Source: Deltaproteobacteria bacterium (GTDB taxonomy: Bacteria > Desulfobacterota > Syntrophobacteria > Syntrophobacterales > Syntrophobacteraceae). From it: DNA of 64,000 nucleotides. Made by a program: the position numbers and the translations under genes. Every line of letters starts with the position of its first letter. The stretch's first letter is position 1. Under the pieces are notes generated by a model, which ran no database searches, was not told the DNA's origin, and was given only the letters and a program-made list of their open reading frames with translations. Shown piece by piece: positions 20,370 through 29,800 of this stretch. The stretch lies in contig JAJYDE010000001.1 of NCBI GenBank assembly GCA_021777755.1, forward strand, positions 122,077 to 186,076, in the 5' to 3' direction.

Positions 20370-20830
20370 AAATGGCCCGTGGAGCGGCGTTGCACCCGGT
20401 ATGCCGTTTTCCGGGAGGCAATCCTTTTTTCCCTCAGGGTTACACGACGTTGATAATAATTAATTCAGGGTTGGCAAGTCCACCGGGGAGGAGGAAAGGG
20501 GTTTTTCGTTGTCCCGTCGAGGGTTTTTGCCCCTGGCGTTTCATCAAGTGATTCCCGCCTGCCAATTACTATTTTACAAGAAGTATTCTCGCAATGTCTT
20601 AAATATCTTCAAATGAATCAGCTTTATCGCGCTTTGGGGTAGTAGGACACGGATGGATTTTTCTACTATAAAAAAGATTGACATTTGTGTAAATATGAGT
20701 AAAAGGCGGTAGTAGGGAGGTACGTTCGGTTAATGCCTGGTGTGGTTTACGAGCGGATATGGAACCGTAGCTTTCCGTACTGGGATTTTTCATCAAGTCT
20801 TCGGTGTTTCGCGTGCTTCAAAGGGTGCGT
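20370..20830. other. Divergent intergenic region
   Basis: 460 bases between the DUF1614 gene and the GloVer gene, locally AT-rich (about 20580-20710), as expected of divergent promoters. TTGACA occurs at about 20687 on the plus strand, but no -10 box at proper spacing is convincing. I found no riboswitch or small gene. Confidence 0.5.
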
Positions 20831-22366
20831 ATGCATAACCGCGGGGGAGAATTCCAAAAGAGGCGGCTGGTTTTAGGCATCTTGGTTTTCACCTGCCTGG
20901 TGGGGACGTTTTTAAAATGCCCCGCTTGTTTTGCGGGGTGCTCCATCCTCTACAGTTTCGACAGTTTTGCAAACGACGGGATCAATCCTTACGGCTCACT
21001 CACCCCTTCTGGTTCGACATTCTATGGCGTTGCCGAACAAGGAGGGGCCTGGGGTTACGGGACCATTTTCCAAATCAACGCCAATGGTTCGGGCTACCAG
21101 GTGCTCTATGATTTCGGCGGCGTTACCGGAGACGGGGCCAATCCTTTCGGGGCATTGACGCTCTCGGGCTTCACCCTCTACGGGATGACCTCGGGGGGGG
21201 GAGTAAACGGCCAAGGAGTGATTTTTAAAATCAACACGGATGGATCGGGCTACCGGGTTCTGCACTGTTTCGCAGGTGCTCCGACCGATGGGGCCAACCC
21301 TTACGGTTCTTTGATCATATCGGGTTCAATGCTCTACGGGATGACTCGGCGGGGGGGCGGGGCGGTCGCCTGGGGTGGAGGGTACGCGAACACGGGGGCG
21401 ATATTTCGCATCAACACGGACGGTTCCGGATACGAGGTGCTCTACAACTTCGGCAGTGTTGGCAACGATGGGGCGGGACCCTACGGTTCCCTTGCCCTGG
21501 TGGGTTCAACTCTCTACGGAATGACCGCGGGGGGCGGCAACTATCAAAAGGGTGTGATTTTCCGGGTCAACATGGACGGGTCGGGCTACGGAGTTCTATA
21601 CGATTTTGGCGGCTCGAGAAGTAATGGCGCAAATCCTTACGGGGTGCTTACGTTCTCGGGAGCCACCCTTTACGGGATGACCAATGGCGGAGGCCTTTAC
21701 GGGCTGGGAACCATTTTTCAGATAAATACCGACGGCTCCGGGTACGGTGTTCTGCACAGCTTCGGAAGCGCCGCTAATGACGGCGCCTATCCACTGGGGC
21801 CGATAACGGCCAGCGGCGCCACACTCTACGGGATGACACCGAGCGGGGGCAGCGGTAATTTCGGAGCGATTTTCCAGATAAACACGGACGGCACGGGATA
21901 TCAACTGCTTTACAGTTTTGTCAATGCCTGCTGCGGGAACAATTCAGCCTATCCTTTGGGTCCTCTTGCCGTGTCGGGTTCCAACCTGTGCGGGACGACC
22001 GTGGCGGGAGGCGCGCACGGCCAGGGGGCCGTATTCTCGCTTGCCGTTTCCCCGGCAAGCGGTCTATGGCAAGGTGCAACCGAGCTTGGGGGGGGCTGGA
22101 TGTGGCTTGACTGGTTCGGCTACTTCAACCTCAACAATTCCCCCTGGATCAACCACCTGACGCTGGGCTGGCTTTATCCGTACGGAACTTCAACGGGCAG
22201 CATCTGGTTCTGGGACCCTGTCATGAGAAGCTTTTGGTGGACCAACCAGAGCATCTATCCCTACCTCTTCAGGCAAAGCGACGGAGCGTGGCTTTTCTAC
22301 GAGGAGGGGGCTTCCAATCCCCGCTGGTTTTATAATTTCAAAACTGGGTTGTGGGAAAGAGATTGA
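20831..22366 (+). CDS. Secreted GloVer-repeat beta-propeller protein
   Basis: 511 residues. Start ATG 20831 has AAGGG 7 bases upstream and gives a clear signal peptide (RRLVLGILVFTCLVG then CFAG). Seven tandem repeats of about 51 residues follow (about 36-400), each with DGANPYGSL, GSTLYGMT and GxIFxINTDGSGY. This is the Gloeo_Verruco repeat, and seven copies fit a seven-bladed propeller. The last 100 residues are rich in Trp/Tyr (GWMWLDWFGYF, FWDPVMRSFWW), a C-terminal module seen with such repeats in Verrucomicrobia-like proteins. Role unknown; probably extracellular binding. Repetitive, Gly-rich composition unlike its neighbours suggests horizontal acquisition. Confidence 0.85.
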   Translation: MHNRGGEFQKRRLVLGILVFTCLVGTFLKCPACFAGCSILYSFDSFANDGINPYGSLTPSGSTFYGVAEQGGAWGYGTIFQINANGSGYQVLYDFGGVTGDGANPFGALTLSGFTLYGMTSGGGVNGQGVIFKINTDGSGYRVLHCFAGAPTDGANPYGSLIISGSMLYGMTRRGGGAVAWGGGYANTGAIFRINTDGSGYEVLYNFGSVGNDGAGPYGSLALVGSTLYGMTAGGGNYQKGVIFRVNMDGSGYGVLYDFGGSRSNGANPYGVLTFSGATLYGMTNGGGLYGLGTIFQINTDGSGYGVLHSFGSAANDGAYPLGPITASGATLYGMTPSGGSGNFGAIFQINTDGTGYQLLYSFVNACCGNNSAYPLGPLAVSGSNLCGTTVAGGAHGQGAVFSLAVSPASGLWQGATELGGGWMWLDWFGYFNLNNSPWINHLTLGWLYPYGTSTGSIWFWDPVMRSFWWTNQSIYPYLFRQSDGAWLFYEEGASNPRWFYNFKTGLWERD

Positions 22367-22400
22367 GGCGCCAGGGCACAGGGGCCCCCATTGCGCCATT

Positions 22401-22949
22401 TCATTTTTGATGCAACCTGTACATGGACATTCCCACAGTTACGTAGCGCCAGCCGCTCAGAACGGAAAAAACCGCCGTTACGGCGAACACGGCCTGGTAT
22501 AGCCATCCTGGAAGTTCAAAGATCGATCTGCCAAGCACGGTAAAAATTGTGAGCAGTTGAAAAAGAGTGGTGAGCTTGCTGGATACGAGCGGCCGTATTT
22601 CGAAGCGCACCTTGTAGAGGGTGAGGAGGAAAAATCCGGTCAGAATCACAACATCACGGCCCACGGCCACAAAGACTAGCCAGGCGGGAACGGGAATCCC
22701 GCGGATGGGGATTCTCCATAAAATAATGAAGCAGGTGACCAGGAGAAGTTTGTCGGCAAGCGGGTCGAGAAAAGAGCCCAACCGGGTTTTTTGATTCAGG
22801 ACCCTTGCGAGCAGTCCGTCGAGGGCATCGGTCAAGCCGGCGAAGACGAAAACGCCGAAGGCCCAGGCCGGCATATCTTTTAGCAGCAGCAGGACAAGAA
22901 GCGGCGTCGTTAAAATTCGGGTGATCGTCAGGATGTTTGGTATCTTCAT
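22401..22949 (-). CDS. pgsA: CDP-alcohol phosphatidyltransferase, probably phosphatidylglycerophosphate synthase
   Basis: 182-residue membrane enzyme with the complete CDP-alcohol transferase signature D-x2-DG-x2-AR-x8-G-x3-D-x3-D (within TDALDGLLAR and GSFLDPLAD). It starts with IPNILTITRI, typical of PgsA, which makes phosphatidylglycerol phosphate from CDP-diacylglycerol and glycerol-3-phosphate. Other paralogues in the family use different alcohols, so the substrate is inferred from length and N-terminus. Its ATG overlaps the stop of the upstream secreted-protein gene by 4 bases. Confidence 0.85.
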   Translation of the reverse strand: MKIPNILTITRILTTPLLVLLLLKDMPAWAFGVFVFAGLTDALDGLLARVLNQKTRLGSFLDPLADKLLLVTCFIILWRIPIRGIPVPAWLVFVAVGRDVVILTGFFLLTLYKVRFEIRPLVSSKLTTLFQLLTIFTVLGRSIFELPGWLYQAVFAVTAVFSVLSGWRYVTVGMSMYRLHQK

Positions 22950-24340
22950 TTCGTCTCGGCCTGGAGTTTGCCCGGGGATACAAACGATATCTTCATGACG
23001 TCAGGCCGGGTCGAATAGGAATCGATTCGGATCTCGACGCCGCTTGGAAGCTTGGTTTGGTTCAATTTCAAAAGGTATCCGCCGTCCACTCCGCTCAGGT
23101 TCAGCGTGGTTTGTGCCGGCCCGATCTGGAGGTCGTCGACGTGCATGGCTTCAAACCGGGTGTGCAAGATTTTTTCCAATTCGGTCCAATGGGAGTACTG
23201 GAGCGAGGAGAGATGAATCAGCAGATGTCCGGGATGCGGGGCAAGCTCGGCTGAACCCGGAGCACTTTTGTCGGCCGGGCTCTCGGGGCCGCCAAGCAGT
23301 TCATTCAACCGGGGAGCGATTCTGCGGGCAAGTTCGAGTGCGCCGGCCTGGTTTGAAAGATCCTCCATGCTCAAGGTCTTGTGAATTTCCACCCCTGCCT
23401 GGTCCTGCCCGGGTCCGGGCACCCTCAGATCGGCGTGAAGCGATACTTCCCGGGTTTTCCGATGAACGATGTAGGAAATCTTGCCCACGACCACATCCTT
23501 TATCCCGAGTTTTCCGGCAATGGCAACCGCTTGATAAGGCGGGATATTGCCGTCGGTATCCATTTCCACCGAGCCGGGTTGGGGCAGGAGGATGGAAAAG
23601 CCGAAGCCGTCCATTTGTTTGGCGATGCTACGAGCAAATATACAGCGGATATCGCCGCCGTTGGTGGGGAGCACCCATTTTTCATCCCATTTTTCCACAA
23701 CCGCCCACAAGACGTCCTTTTTTGTGGGACTGATGCCCCGGGAAAGTTGTCCGGGGCCGTTTGGTCCGGTAGCCTCGGACGTGGCGGGGGTTGTGGAGGC
23801 GGCCAGGGGTTTTTCAGGCTGAGCGGTCTGGTTTTTTGCCGCCGCGGGCGCCGGGGAAGTCTCGGCCGGATTTGCGCCCGCGGATGGCGGAGCCTCGGGC
23901 GGTCGCGAGGCGGTTGCGCCTTCGGGTGCGGCGAGAAACCCCTGCTTTTGGAGTTCTTCCTTCAAGGCGGTCATTGAGACCGTCACCTTCCCGACGACCT
24001 GGAATTGCCCGTCTGTTTGCTTTTCAGAGAAAACCTGGTATTTATCGATGAATTTTTCCGGTCCGGCGAGCAGCTCTTTTTGGAGCTTTTCGAACTGCGA
24101 GCCCATCTGGTCCGGGCTGAGATAGTGAGCTACGGCCTGGACAAGTCCCCGGGTCAAAAAAGCCTTGAGTGCCTGTTGTCGGCTTTTGGCCTGGTTTTGG
24201 GGGTCAAAGGCGGCCTGCCCGTTGCTGAAATAGGTTTTTGAGCAGGACTGTGCGGCCAGAAGGCCGCGAGGGGCAAGCATCAAAATCACAGCCAGGAAAA
24301 AAAGTATTCGGACTTTTGGTATCGTGGCGTGTTTTCTCAT
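22946..24340 (-). CDS. Secreted protein, FlgT-like N-terminal region, function unknown
   Basis: 464 residues. ATG 24340 gives a signal peptide (KVRILFFLAVILMLAPRG then LLAAQS). After it, a segment of about 90 residues (QALKAFLTRGLVQAVAHYL, QVVGKVTVSMTALKEEL) resembles FlgT-type N-terminal domains of deltaproteobacterial envelope proteins. A Pro/Ala-rich linker (about 125-190) follows, then two alpha/beta segments of unknown type. No flagellar genes are nearby. Coupled to pgsA by a 4-base overlap, so it may relate to envelope assembly. The longer frame from 24382 has no signal-peptide logic. Confidence 0.65.
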   Translation of the reverse strand: MRKHATIPKVRILFFLAVILMLAPRGLLAAQSCSKTYFSNGQAAFDPQNQAKSRQQALKAFLTRGLVQAVAHYLSPDQMGSQFEKLQKELLAGPEKFIDKYQVFSEKQTDGQFQVVGKVTVSMTALKEELQKQGFLAAPEGATASRPPEAPPSAGANPAETSPAPAAAKNQTAQPEKPLAASTTPATSEATGPNGPGQLSRGISPTKKDVLWAVVEKWDEKWVLPTNGGDIRCIFARSIAKQMDGFGFSILLPQPGSVEMDTDGNIPPYQAVAIAGKLGIKDVVVGKISYIVHRKTREVSLHADLRVPGPGQDQAGVEIHKTLSMEDLSNQAGALELARRIAPRLNELLGGPESPADKSAPGSAELAPHPGHLLIHLSSLQYSHWTELEKILHTRFEAMHVDDLQIGPAQTTLNLSGVDGGYLLKLNQTKLPSGVEIRIDSYSTRPDVMKISFVSPGKLQAETK

Positions 24341-24471
24341 TGGACGGTCATCTCCGGTACTCTGTTGTATCAACTGGCCCATCTGGCGAACAACCCGTGT
24401 TTTCTTTTCAAAACTTTATTTGCTATCATACAAGCGGCTCGAGGAAAAGGAGAAAAACTCTGCCAAAGTCG

Positions 24472-24693
24472 ATGGAACCATGCTCCGTGCACCGATATCT
24501 GATTGACAGGCGCCAGGTACACCTTCTAAGGTTCATAATCGAGGCCTATCCCGGGATGGCTGTCGTATCGACCATAGATTCAGCCCTGGGACTGGTGGCG
24601 TTGGCAATTGCCCCCGGATGCGAGCCGGATGTGCTTCGGATACTCGAGGCTGAGCGGGAGGCCTTGAAACTGCGCGAGGTTTGTGAGGCGTGA
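24472..24693 (+). CDS. DUF4911 domain protein
   Basis: About 73 residues matching the small DUF4911 family: YLIDRRQVHLLRFIIEAYPG, then AVVSTIDSALGLVALAIAPGCE and a C-terminal helix (VLRILEAEREAL). The family is small, cytosolic and of unknown role. The start is uncertain: ATG 24472 has poor ribosome-binding context, while AAGGAG lies about 8 bases before an in-frame CTG at 24460. It is divergent from the FlgT-like gene and convergent with the kinase at 24729. Confidence 0.7.
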   Translation: MEPCSVHRYLIDRRQVHLLRFIIEAYPGMAVVSTIDSALGLVALAIAPGCEPDVLRILEAEREALKLREVCEA

Positions 24694-24728
24694 GCCTTGA
24701 CCGGGAGCGGGCCCGTTTGCTGAAAGTG

Positions 24729-26648
24729 TCACAAATTTTTGGAAATGGAAACGTGGAAAGTTATTCCTCTTGCATCCTGATTGTCCACCCAAACCATCCC
24801 GCCGTGCTGTTCGGCTATTTCCTTGACTATGGCAAGGCCAAGGCCTGCTCCTTCGATGCCCCTGGATGAATCATTTCGCTGAAAGGCGGCGAAAATCTTC
24901 TCTGAATCCCCGTCCGTAACACCCTTGCCATCATCGGAAACGGAAAAAACGTGGAATTGATCCGAGCTTTCATATCCGATAATAACCTTGGTGAGGCTTT
25001 GCCCCCCGTATTTCAAGGCGTTGTCGATCAAGTTTCTAAAGATTCTGAGGATGGACAACCTGTCTGCTTTGAACTCCACTTCGTACTCGGGCGCAAACCA
25101 CTGGATTGCGCGGAGGCTGAATTGAGTCGCGAACTCGTCCTCAAGGAGTCGAACAATTTCTGAAATCTTTAAAGACTCGATCAAAGGAGCGGATTCCTTG
25201 GTGGCTATGTAGATATTAATCTTGTCTACAAGGTTCGCAATATGTTCGGATACTTGCAGAATTTGATCGCAATAGGTTCTACCTGTTTCGTCCAGAGTAT
25301 TTCTTGCAAGTCGGCTGAGCCGTTTTGTAAGCCCGTAAACTCCAATGGCCGGGCTTTTGAGATCGTGGGCGACCGAATAGGCGAAAAATTTCAACTTCTG
25401 TATGCTCTCCTCGAGCGCATTTTCGGCCCTCTTGCGGTCCGTGATGTCGCGGTTGCTCCCTCGCCTGCCCATGAAATTGCCGTTTTCATCGAAGACGGAT
25501 TGGCAGACGTGTTCGATCCAGCGTGTCGTGCCGTCTTTGTGAACGATTCGAAACTCCATGGCGCCGGGTTCGCCACTGTTGGTTCTGTAGTTTCGCAAAT
25601 GCGTGTTGAACAGGGCCAGGTCGTCGGGGTGGACGATCCGGAAAACCAGTTCGGGGTCGATTTCAAACTCGGCCGCCGTGTAGCCGGTAATCCTTTCGCA
25701 GGAGGGCGAGACGTATAACAGGGTCCCTTCGGGACTGGTCCAATGTTCCCAGTCATAAGTATTTTCGGCAACAATCCTGTACCTGGTCTCGGAAGCCTGG
25801 AGCATTTCCTCCATTCGTTTTCTTCCCGTTATGTCTTCATAGGTGCCGAGGACTCCCTTGATCATCCCTTCGGCGTCGCGAAGAGGGACTTTGTTGGTGC
25901 GCAGCCAGATTGTGCCGCCATTGGGGGTTGTCTGAGGTTCTTCGTAGCCGAGTTTGGGGATTCCCGTTTGCATAACCAGCCGATCATCGGCGCGGTAGGC
26001 CTCGGCCTGATCTTTCCAACTCATTTCGAAATCGTTTCTGCCCGTGATCTCCCGGGATGAAAGGAGGCCGGCATCGAGGGCAAAGGGACGGTTGCACCCC
26101 AGATAGTTCAGATCGAGATCTTTCCAGAAGACCCGGACCGGGATTGTATCGAGCACCGAGTGCAGCATCTGCTGCGACTCACGAAGCGCCTCCTGTGTCC
26201 TTTTGCGCTCGGTTGTGTCCCTGGCGGTGGCAAAAACACCGAGGATATTTCCTGAAGCGTCCTTCAAAAGGGAGGCGTCGCAGAGAAAGTCGGTCAATTG
26301 TGCGTCCCTGTGCAAAATCGTCAGAGGATAATCTTTAATGGCGCCTTCCCGAAGGACCTTCCGGTAGGCCTTTTTTGCTCTTTCCGGTTCCGTCAGGAAG
26401 GCGGAGAAATGGGCGCCGATGAGCGCCTCCGCCGGATAACCGGTCGCCTCGCAGGTGGCCTCGTTAACGTCGGTGATAAATCCTTGCGGGCTTATGGCCA
26501 CCATGGGATAGGGGCTGGCCTCCAAGAGAAAACGGGTATGGTGCTGGGCGGCTCTCAGATCCTCCTCAGCCCTTTTACGAAGGAGATTTTCCTCCTCGAG
26601 TTCGCGGAGCCTATTTTCGAGCTGTTCGTAACTTGGCTTGTCATTCAA
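24729..26648 (-). CDS. PAS-domain sensor histidine kinase (cytosolic)
   Basis: 639 residues, no membrane segment. A short N-terminal coiled coil (YEQLENRLRELEEENLLRKRAEEDL) leads to three PAS/PAC units (about 35-150, 160-280, 290-410), each ending in the D-T/I-T-x-RKR PAC motif. Then come HisKA with His428 in SVAHDLKSP and HATPase_c with FRNLIDNALKYGG and GAGLGLAIVKEIAEQHGG. The start is TTG 26648, supported by AAGGAAG 7 bases upstream. It has no partner regulator; it is divergent from the giant hybrid kinase, sharing a roughly 170-base promoter region. Confidence 0.9.
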   Translation of the reverse strand: MNDKPSYEQLENRLRELEEENLLRKRAEEDLRAAQHHTRFLLEASPYPMVAISPQGFITDVNEATCEATGYPAEALIGAHFSAFLTEPERAKKAYRKVLREGAIKDYPLTILHRDAQLTDFLCDASLLKDASGNILGVFATARDTTERKRTQEALRESQQMLHSVLDTIPVRVFWKDLDLNYLGCNRPFALDAGLLSSREITGRNDFEMSWKDQAEAYRADDRLVMQTGIPKLGYEEPQTTPNGGTIWLRTNKVPLRDAEGMIKGVLGTYEDITGRKRMEEMLQASETRYRIVAENTYDWEHWTSPEGTLLYVSPSCERITGYTAAEFEIDPELVFRIVHPDDLALFNTHLRNYRTNSGEPGAMEFRIVHKDGTTRWIEHVCQSVFDENGNFMGRRGSNRDITDRKRAENALEESIQKLKFFAYSVAHDLKSPAIGVYGLTKRLSRLARNTLDETGRTYCDQILQVSEHIANLVDKINIYIATKESAPLIESLKISEIVRLLEDEFATQFSLRAIQWFAPEYEVEFKADRLSILRIFRNLIDNALKYGGQSLTKVIIGYESSDQFHVFSVSDDGKGVTDGDSEKIFAAFQRNDSSRGIEGAGLGLAIVKEIAEQHGGMVWVDNQDARGITFHVSISKNL

Positions 26649-26821
26649 CGGCGGCTTCCTTTTCGATATCCCCGAACAGAGCGGAAAAAACGAATCGTTA
26701 CCTGATTACCCCTATAATATCAGTTCAGGCGAATTGTCAAAGAGCCCCTTAAGAGGTTGTTCATTTTTTCCGATTGACTGTATCGAATCCCGGGGTTCCA
26801 TTTCAAGTTGAGGAGACAGGT

Positions 26822-29800
26822 ATGGAGCAGGGCGACCTCAAAAGCGGCATTCCGGCCCCTTACGGGGAAGAGGGCTGCCTGGAAGAATTCAAGGCTATTT
26901 TTGAAAACAGCCAGATCGGGCTGATGCTGTTCAAACAAGACGGGCTCCTTGCAAGAGCGAACCGGCGGCTCGCCGATATCCTGGGTTATGATTCGCCCCT
27001 GGAAATGGCGGGCATGAGCATGCGCGACATGCACCTTTCCGAGCTGAGTTTCGGGCAATATGTCGAAAGATATTGCGATCCGTTGAAACATGGAGCGCAA
27101 GTACATGTCGAATACCAATTAAGGAGAAAAGACGGATCGCCCGTGTGGTGCAGCTTGTCGGGCAGGGTGATTGATTCGAGGACTCCGCCCGACTTGGACA
27201 GGGGGGTGCTTTGGTCCGTTGACGAGCTATCCCGCCGCAAAGCGGCTGAAAAGGAGGCAACCCCGCAGCGTGAAACGCTGAACAAAATGTTTGAAAGCGC
27301 GCCTTTCGTCATGATGCTCGTGGGCAGGGACGGTCATGTAACCAACATCAACCACAAGGGGGCAACCCTTTCGGGAATGCCCAGGGAGGAGAGCCTCGGG
27401 CTTCTTGGCGGAGAGGTGCTTGGCTGTTTGAATTCTTTTTCCGGGCAAGGATGTGGAAAGAGTCCGGCATGCGGCGTTTGCCCGGTTCGCTCGGCAGTCT
27501 TGCGCACTTTGGACACGGGCGAGGGTGTTCGCGACGCCGAAGGAAGTATAACGCTTCTGAGGAATTCAGAAGAAATAACTCTGGACCTTCTGATAAGCAC
27601 AGTGCCGATCCGGGATGAGAATTGCGAAAAAGTGCTGGTGACCCTAAACGACATAACGGATCGAAAACAGGCTGAAGCCGCCCGGCGCGAGAGGGAGGAA
27701 ATCCACAAGGCCATTTTCCGCCAGGTAACGGAAGGGATTGTACTTATCGATTCTCGAACGCTTGGTTTTGCCGAATACAACGATGCGGCCTGCCTGGGGC
27801 TGGGTTATAGCAGGGAAGAGTTTGCCCGGCTTACCCTTCGGGACATCCAGGCAAGCATGACGCGCGAGCAGTTCGAAGTCCGGATTCGGTCGGGCATGGC
27901 AGAGGGCTGCAACCGGTTCGAGGGTCGGCAGAAAAGAAAAGACGGCGGCTTTCGTGAGGTTTTGAACAGCTATTGCGCCATCGATATTCGTGGTCGCAAG
28001 TACTGGGTCGGCTTTTGGCTGGACATAAGCGAGCGCAAGCGGATGGAGAAGGCCCTTCGGGAAAGCGAAATGCTCCACAGGACCATTTTGCAGACTACAA
28101 GCGAAGGCTTTTGGATGATCGACAACAGTGCGGCAACCCTGGATGTGAATCCGCGAATGTGTGCCATCCTGGGCAGAGAGCGCGAACAGATGCTTGGAAG
28201 GAAGATTTTCGATTTCGTTGACGAGGAAAACCGGGCGATCTTCGAGCGGCACCTGTGCATGAGGGCGCAGGGCAAGCCTGGAGTCTACGAGATCGCTCTT
28301 TCCCGCTCCGACGGCTCCCGGGTACCTTGTCTTTTCAGCGCGACGCCCATTCTGGACGACTCGGGGGGCACGGTCGGCTCCTTTGCCATGATCGCCGACA
28401 TTACGAGGCTGAAACGGGCGGAGGTCGCATCGAAGGAGTTCGCCGACAGGATGTCCCAGATTCTGGATTTTCTGCCGGACCCGACCTTCGCAATCGATTT
28501 GGATGGGAAAATAATAGTTTGGAACAAGGCTTACGAACAGATGACGGGTGTTGCGGCCGAGGAGGTTCTGGGAAAGGGAGACTATGAGTATGCCTTGCCG
28601 TTTTACGGGTATCGAAGGCCGGTTTTGATAGACCTGGCAATCGGGCGGGACCAGGAGATGCCGGGGAGGTACGCGGCGGTGCGAAGGGAGGGGGATATCC
28701 TTTTGGCCGAAGCCGATGTTGTGTTGCGAGGCGAGGAGTTCCGGGTCCTGTCATGCAAAGCGAGGCCTCTGTATGATTCGAACGGCAAAATTATGGGCGC
28801 CATCGAATCGGTAAGAGACATTACCGAAATCAGGAAGACGCAGGAAAGGCTCCGAGAAGGCGAAGAGCGTTACCGCAGCGTGGTCGAAAACATTCAGGAC
28901 GTCTATTTTCGCACCGACAGCCATGGCGTGATTACCATGAGCAGCCCTTCGGCATCCCAGATTTTCGGGAGATCCTGTGAAGAAATAGTGGGTATGCATG
29001 TCGACAGTCTTGCGATGTATCCCGCCGAGCGTGAAAAGATGATCGAAAGGCTGCTTAGCGACGGCGTGGTTCGAGATTATGAGCTGACGCTTCGAAAAAA
29101 GGACGGTTCGCCGGTCTACGCTTCCTTTACGAGCAGTTTGATAAAAGATGAGCAAGGCGATGTTGTGGGCGTCGAGGGAGTTATCCGGGATATAAGCGAG
29201 CGGAAGCGAACGGAGCAGGCCTTGCGTGAGAGCGAGTTCCGTTTCCGAACGATATTTGATTGCGTGGACATCGGCATAGCCCGGGTTTCCCTGGACCTTC
29301 ACATTCAGAGCGCCAATCCGGCCTATTGCCGAATGCTTGGATATGGTGAACAAGAACTCGTGGGTAAGGTCATCGGTGAGATCACCCATCCGGAAAACCT
29401 GCCGGAAAACCTGGAGAAGCAAGCCGCGCTGGCTCGAGGCGAGATCGACCATTATGAAATGGAAAAGAGTTTCATACATAAAACCGGCAATATCGTGCAC
29501 GGCATTTTGCGGGCCAATCTCGTTCGCGATTCAGACGGAGAGCCCGCCTACACCATAGGTTCGGTTCTCGACATCACCGAGCGCAAACAGGGCGAAGAGG
29601 CGCTGCGCAATGCCCTTGACAGAGAAAAACGCCGCGCCCGTCAGCAAAGCGAAGTTGCCGCGTTCGGGCAGAGCGCCCTTGCGGGAGCGGTCAACCTGGA
29701 TGATCTGTTTGACAAGGCCGCGGTTCTGGCCTCCAAGGTGCTTGGAACCAAATACGCGGCCGTATTGGAACACCGCCCCGAGGAGAGAATGCTCTTCATG

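Noticed and set aside
20831..22100. Possible CRISPR or DNA tandem repeat in the repeated segment
   Set aside because: The repeat is at protein level (51-residue units, in frame, diverged at DNA level) within a secreted protein gene.
26774..26821. TTG-start extension of the giant kinase
   Set aside because: GAGGAG is 8 bases before ATG 26822; the extension has no ribosome-binding site.
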